10,024 nt of DNA from an uncultured Oscillospiraceae bacterium (lineage in GTDB: Bacteria; Bacillota; Clostridia; Oscillospirales; Oscillospiraceae), in contig CAKTHW010000057.1 in the NCBI GenBank assembly GCA_934565425.1, forward strand, positions 1 to 10,024, written 5' to 3'. The first letter of the stretch is position 1. Each line of letters begins with the position of its first letter. The position numbers were made by a program, and so were the translations under genes. Shown here in pieces: positions 6,621 through 10,024 of this stretch. The notes beneath the pieces are model-generated. The model made no database searches and had not been told where the DNA came from. It saw only the letters and a list, made by a program, of their open reading frames with translations.

Positions 6621-7919
6621 ATGAAAGAACAAGTACGCTCCTCTCAATTCCAGACGACTCGGAGCAATTTCGGCGCCTGGGGCTGGTTCACCATCCTCTT
6701 CGCATTCTTCTCCTTCATGTTCGCCGGCAACCTGATCGTAGACGGCATGAACATCACCGTCTCCGCCTTCGCCCAGCTGCGGGGCTGGCAGAGCGGGGTA
6801 CTGCTGAGTTACTCCACCGTGGCAGGGCTGATCTCCATCATCGGCTGCGTTGTCCTCAGCAACTGTGTGTGCAGATACGGGGTCAAGATCGTTTACTGCA
6901 TCAGTCTGGCCATCGTGGCTCTGTGCTGTATGGTCTGGGGTGCAGTGACCCAGCTGTGGCAGTACGTCCTCATCCTCATCCTGGTCAATATCTTCGGCAA
7001 CGGCTTCGGTTTCGTGGGCGGCACCGCCATCCTCTCCAACTGGTTTCCTCGGAAAAAGGGTCTGGCCATGGGCTGGGCCACCATCGGCTTCCAAGCCTCT
7101 CCCGTCCTCATGCTCCCCACCTTCTCCTGGGTCATGCATCGGTTCAACCTGCGCATCGCCTATCAGACGGTGGGCGTGTGCCTGCTGGTCATGCTGCTGG
7201 TGTGCATCTTCTTGGTCAAGAGTGATCCGGAGGAGCATGGCTGTGCGCCGGACAACGACTGGACCCACACCTTGGAGGAATTCAAGGTGCTGCATGAAAA
7301 GGCAGTGGCATATGAAAAGAACCATCACCTGACCACCGCCCAGCTGCTCAAGACCAAGCAGATGTGGCAGATCGGGGTGGTCAATGGCCTGGTACAGATG
7401 GCCATCACCGTCCTCATCGTCCAGTTCATCCCCAATATGATCGCCTGCGGCTTCTCCGCCTCTACCTCCACCGCCATCTATTCTGTCGCTTCTATCCTGG
7501 GCGGTGTGGGCAGCTACCTGTGGGGATTGCTGGATCAGAAGGTGGGTGTGAAAAAGGCCACCGTTTGGATGTGCCTCATGCACGCCCTCGCCGGCGCCGC
7601 CTTCGCCGTGGCCGCGGGACATCTGATCGAGGGGCCGGCGGTGCCCCTGTTCGGCGCCTTTATCGTTGGCTCCATCCTGGGCGTCTCCTCCAACTACGTT
7701 GGCTCCTTCACCGCCACCGTCTTTGGCCGCTACGGCTACGCCCGTGCCTTCGGGCTGGTCTACATGGTGGTCTGCGCCCTGCGCTCTGCCGGTTATGCTC
7801 TCATCGGTGTGGTCCAGACCGCCACCGGCAGCTACACACTCTCTTACTGGATCGCAGGCATCCTGAGCCTGCTGGCGCTGGCGCTGACCTTCCGCATTGA
7901 TGACCGCTGTATTGGCTGA
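6621..7919 (+). CDS. MFS transporter resembling oxalate/formate antiporters
   Basis: A 432-residue membrane carrier with 12 predicted helices (about 20-40, 58-80, 88-108, 112-134, 148-170, 181-200, 248-272, 285-303, 311-333, 340-360, 375-397 and 404-424). AGAAGGA lies nine bases before ATG 6621. The segment NWFPRKKGLAMG at 140-151 is the loop and helix-5 signature of the monocarboxylate and oxalate:formate antiporter groups, so a small organic anion is the likely cargo. A charged loop at 200-247 (rich in E, H, K) joins the halves. The gene is followed 21 bases later by the MoxR-type ATPase with no terminator, so transporter and ATPase/VWA pair probably share an mRNA. The exact substrate and direction are unknown; acid import or product exchange would fit the dehydrogenases upstream. 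Confidence 0.85.
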   Translation: MKEQVRSSQFQTTRSNFGAWGWFTILFAFFSFMFAGNLIVDGMNITVSAFAQLRGWQSGVLLSYSTVAGLISIIGCVVLSNCVCRYGVKIVYCISLAIVALCCMVWGAVTQLWQYVLILILVNIFGNGFGFVGGTAILSNWFPRKKGLAMGWATIGFQASPVLMLPTFSWVMHRFNLRIAYQTVGVCLLVMLLVCIFLVKSDPEEHGCAPDNDWTHTLEEFKVLHEKAVAYEKNHHLTTAQLLKTKQMWQIGVVNGLVQMAITVLIVQFIPNMIACGFSASTSTAIYSVASILGGVGSYLWGLLDQKVGVKKATVWMCLMHALAGAAFAVAAGHLIEGPAVPLFGAFIVGSILGVSSNYVGSFTATVFGRYGYARAFGLVYMVVCALRSAGYALIGVVQTATGSYTLSYWIAGILSLLALALTFRIDDRCIG

Positions 7920-7940
7920 CCCATGGGAGAGCAAACGACC

Positions 7941-8780
7941 ATGGGAGATTGGAACCATGTAAACGGCTACCTCATCCGGCCGGAGCTGCAATACGCCGTG
8001 GAAGCAGCGCTGACCCTGAACAAGCCTCTCCTCCTCCGCGGCGAACCGGGCACGGGAAAGACCGGTCTGGCGCAGGCTGCTGCTCAAGCGCTCCAACGGC
8101 CGCTGCTGGTGTGGAACCTGAAATCGGACGCCAAGGCCAACCAAGGTCTATACCAATATGACGGGGTACGGCGGTTGTACGACAGTCAACTGCTGCGTGC
8201 GGCCGTCCCTGGCCGTCCCCGTCCCAAGGATCTGACCGCCTATCTGCACCTGGGGCAGCTGGGACAGGCGTTTGTATCCCACGAACCGGTAGTGCTGCTC
8301 ATCGACGGCATCGACAAGGCGGATTTGGACTTCCCCGGCGACTTATTGTGGGAGCTGGAACGGGGACAATTTCAAATTGCGGAGACGGGAGCGGTCATCC
8401 AGGCTCGGCATCCCCCCTTGGTGCTCCTGACCTCCAACGGGGAGAAGGAACTGCCCGCCGCCTTCCTCCGGCGCTGTCTGTTCTATGTCATCCCCTTTCC
8501 GGAGAAAGACGAAATGCGTGCCATCCTCTCCGTCCACACCGGACTGGATGCGCTGCCGCCGGAACGGTTCGACCGAGCGTTGGAGGTATTCTACTGGATC
8601 CGCTCCCTGACCACACTGCAAAAGAAGCCCGGTACCTCCGAGCTGCTGGATTGGCTCCACGCCCTGGCTCTGACTGGGGCAGAGCCGGATGGGCTGCCTT
8701 ATCTGGGGACGCTGCTGAAGCTGGAGGGGGACTGGGCAAAGGTACAGCAATACTGGAAGGGGCAACAGAATGTTCACTGA
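7941..8780 (+). CDS. MoxR-type AAA+ ATPase with altered Walker B
   Basis: A 279-residue AAA+ protein of the MoxR class, the usual length for partners of COG3825 VWA proteins. ATG 7941 is preferred because GGGAGA lies ten bases upstream; an in-frame ATG at 7923 would add six residues but has no ribosome site. Walker A is GEPGTGKT (34-41). The Walker B strand is VVLLIDGID (117-125): D122 is present, but the next residue, normally the catalytic glutamate, is glycine (G123). Sensor 1 N166 (LLTSNGEKELP) and the arginine-finger region FLRRC (175-179) are kept. KKPGTSELLDWL (228-239) matches the conserved C-terminal motif. Family members remodel or mature client proteins together with a VWA partner. 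The gene overlaps that partner by 11 bases, implying coupled translation. ATP may bind but be hydrolysed slowly. Confidence 0.9.
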   Translation: MGDWNHVNGYLIRPELQYAVEAALTLNKPLLLRGEPGTGKTGLAQAAAQALQRPLLVWNLKSDAKANQGLYQYDGVRRLYDSQLLRAAVPGRPRPKDLTAYLHLGQLGQAFVSHEPVVLLIDGIDKADLDFPGDLLWELERGQFQIAETGAVIQARHPPLVLLTSNGEKELPAAFLRRCLFYVIPFPEKDEMRAILSVHTGLDALPPERFDRALEVFYWIRSLTTLQKKPGTSELLDWLHALALTGAEPDGLPYLGTLLKLEGDWAKVQQYWKGQQNVH

Positions 8781-9978
8781 ATTCTTCTACTTGCTGCGGC
8801 AGGCGTATGGCCTGAACCTCTCCCTGCCCGAATGGCAGACCCTGCTCCGAGGGCTGGAGGCGGGTCTGCACCGGAACAGCCTGCTGGGCTTTTACGAGCT
8901 GTGCCGCCTGACCTTGGCCAAGAGCGAGAGCGACCTGGACAAGCTGGATCGGGGCTTTCTGGACTACTTCGGAGACATCGACCTGTTGGAATCGGTGCCC
9001 GAGGCGTTCATGGAGTGGCTGGCGCATCCGGAAGTGCAGGACAACAGCGTTTACAACTTCAAATTGGCGGAAGCAAACGATGCCTACTCCAACAACGAAG
9101 TCTCCCAGATGTTCCGAGAACGGCTGCGCACCCAGAAGGAGGAGCACAACCGAGGCAATTTCTATGTGGGCACCAGCGGCGTCTCCCCCTTCGGGCGCAA
9201 TGGGTACAGTCCCAAAGGCGTTCGGGTGGGGGGAGAAGGCCGGTTCCGCCGTGCCTTTGCTGTGGCACAGCGACGGGAATTCCGAGATTTCCGAGAGGAT
9301 CAGGTGCTGGACTTGCGGCAGATGCAGATCGCCTTCCGGCGCCTGCGGCAGTACTCTGGTCGAGAGGACGTGCTGGAGACGGAATTCGCCCTGGACAAGA
9401 CCATCCACGCCACCTGCCAGAACGGCGGCTGTCTGCGGGTAGTCTACGAAAAGCCCCGAAAAAACACCATCAAGCTGGCACTGCTCATGGACAGCGGCGG
9501 CTCCATGTACCACTATGGCCGTCTCTGCTCCACTCTGTTCCATGCGGCCAATCAGGCCAACCACTGGAAGGATTTCAAACTTTTCTACTTCCACAACTGT
9601 GTCTATGACCAGCTCTACACCGACCCTCGCTGTCAGGATCAAAGCGCCATCGCCACCGAACAGGTCTTGCGTCAGCTGACGCCAGACTACCGGCTCATGT
9701 TCGTAGGTGACGCCCAGATGAACCCAGATGAACTGTTACGCACCTCCTACTTCTCATTCAGCCGTTACGGCGTCAACAAGACGCCAGGGATTCAGTGGCT
9801 GAAGCGGTTCAAGGATCGCTATCCCCATCTGGTCTGGGTCAATCCGGAAGGGCGTCCCTCCGGCGGCAAGTTCTGGACGACCAGCTATGACGCCATCTCC
9901 GACTTGTTCGGCGGGATGTATCAGCTGACCCTGGAGGGGCTCAACGAAGCACTCAAAACACTGCTGGCCAAGGCATAG
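8770..9978 (+). CDS. CoxE-like VWA-domain protein (COG3825 type)
   Basis: A 402-residue cytoplasmic protein; no signal peptide or membrane segment is seen. Its ATG lies inside the end of the ATPase gene, with GGAAGGGG six bases upstream. Residues 1-85 form the helical N-terminal region typical of the family (FFYLLRQAYGLNLSLPEWQ). Residues 130-165 carry the conserved GNFYVGTSGVSPFG segment, and residues 163-235 lead into the VWA domain. The metal-binding (MIDAS) motif is DSGGSM at 241-246. It has glycine at the position that is serine in canonical DxSxS motifs; I recall this DxGGSM form as normal for the COG3825 group. FYFHNCVYD (272-280) and FVGDAQM (311-317) are further family motifs, D314 being the likely later metal ligand. 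CoxE-type proteins work with MoxR/CoxD ATPases to mature metalloenzymes, notably CO dehydrogenase. The client here is unknown. Confidence 0.9.
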   Translation: MFTEFFYLLRQAYGLNLSLPEWQTLLRGLEAGLHRNSLLGFYELCRLTLAKSESDLDKLDRGFLDYFGDIDLLESVPEAFMEWLAHPEVQDNSVYNFKLAEANDAYSNNEVSQMFRERLRTQKEEHNRGNFYVGTSGVSPFGRNGYSPKGVRVGGEGRFRRAFAVAQRREFRDFREDQVLDLRQMQIAFRRLRQYSGREDVLETEFALDKTIHATCQNGGCLRVVYEKPRKNTIKLALLMDSGGSMYHYGRLCSTLFHAANQANHWKDFKLFYFHNCVYDQLYTDPRCQDQSAIATEQVLRQLTPDYRLMFVGDAQMNPDELLRTSYFSFSRYGVNKTPGIQWLKRFKDRYPHLVWVNPEGRPSGGKFWTTSYDAISDLFGGMYQLTLEGLNEALKTLLAKA

Positions 9979-9981
9979 TGG

Positions 9982-10016
9982 AAACAGGCGTTCGATTGTT
10001 TATCGAACGCCTGTTT
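9982..10016. terminator. Terminator after the VWA gene
   Basis: A 15-bp perfect stem pairs 9982-9996 with 10002-10016 around the loop TGTTT. The core is CAGGCGTTCGAT / ATCGAACGCCTG. It begins three bases past the stop codon and ends in a short T run with A3 on the other side, so it may work both ways. It closes the transporter, ATPase and VWA unit, which means that no further genes need belong to this operon. Confidence 0.85.
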
Positions 10017-10024
10017 TGTGTATT

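Noticed and set aside
5091..8144. Long minus-strand frames opposite the two MFS genes (5091-6488 and 6585-8144)
   Set aside because: Their compositions are extremely rich in D, G, H and Q, with no hydrophobic cores. They mirror the biased codons of the transporters, whose sense frames have clear membrane helices.
9493..9507. DSGGSM as a broken MIDAS motif
   Set aside because: The serine to glycine change at the third position looks like damage against canonical VWA domains, but from recall the COG3825 group normally has DxGGSM there, so it is treated as a family trait.

Overview
The window looks like a chromosomal piece of a GC-rich member of the Bacillota, most likely a gut Oscillospiraceae-type anaerobe. 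This is an inference from three things: strong AGGAGG ribosome binding sites, AT-rich intergenic DNA between GC-rich genes, and the gene families present. No rRNA, tRNA, CRISPR array or insertion sequence was recognised.

Layout, left to right. Bases 1-260 hold no recognisable gene. Two strong bidirectional hairpin terminators follow (264-304 and 322-360). On the minus strand is a PucR/CdaR-type transcriptional regulator (385-1986). A 392-base AT-rich divergent control region (1987-2378) carries an inverted repeat, a direct repeat and a possible promoter. The plus strand then has an iron-dependent alcohol dehydrogenase (2379-3560), a CoA-acylating aldehyde dehydrogenase of the EutE/PduP type (3657-5003), a structured intercistronic RNA (about 5035-5163) and a 12-helix MFS transporter (5187-6431). 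A strong terminator lies at 6539-6574. After it come a second MFS transporter resembling the oxalate/formate antiporter group (6621-7919), a MoxR-type AAA+ ATPase (7941-8780) and a CoxE-like von Willebrand A protein of the COG3825 kind (8770-9978). A perfect 15-bp hairpin terminator closes the window at 9982-10016.

How it may work. The two dehydrogenases together interconvert an alcohol, its aldehyde and the acyl-CoA, using NAD(P)H and CoA. The first MFS protein probably moves the substrate or product, and the divergent PucR-like protein is the natural candidate to control the set. The second block couples another transporter to a MoxR/VWA pair. Such pairs are chaperone-like machines that mature or activate a partner protein, but no obvious client, such as a molybdenum hydroxylase, is visible here. 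The MoxR protein lacks the usual Walker B glutamate (glycine instead), which is the most unusual protein feature in the window. The substrate cannot be told from sequence alone.
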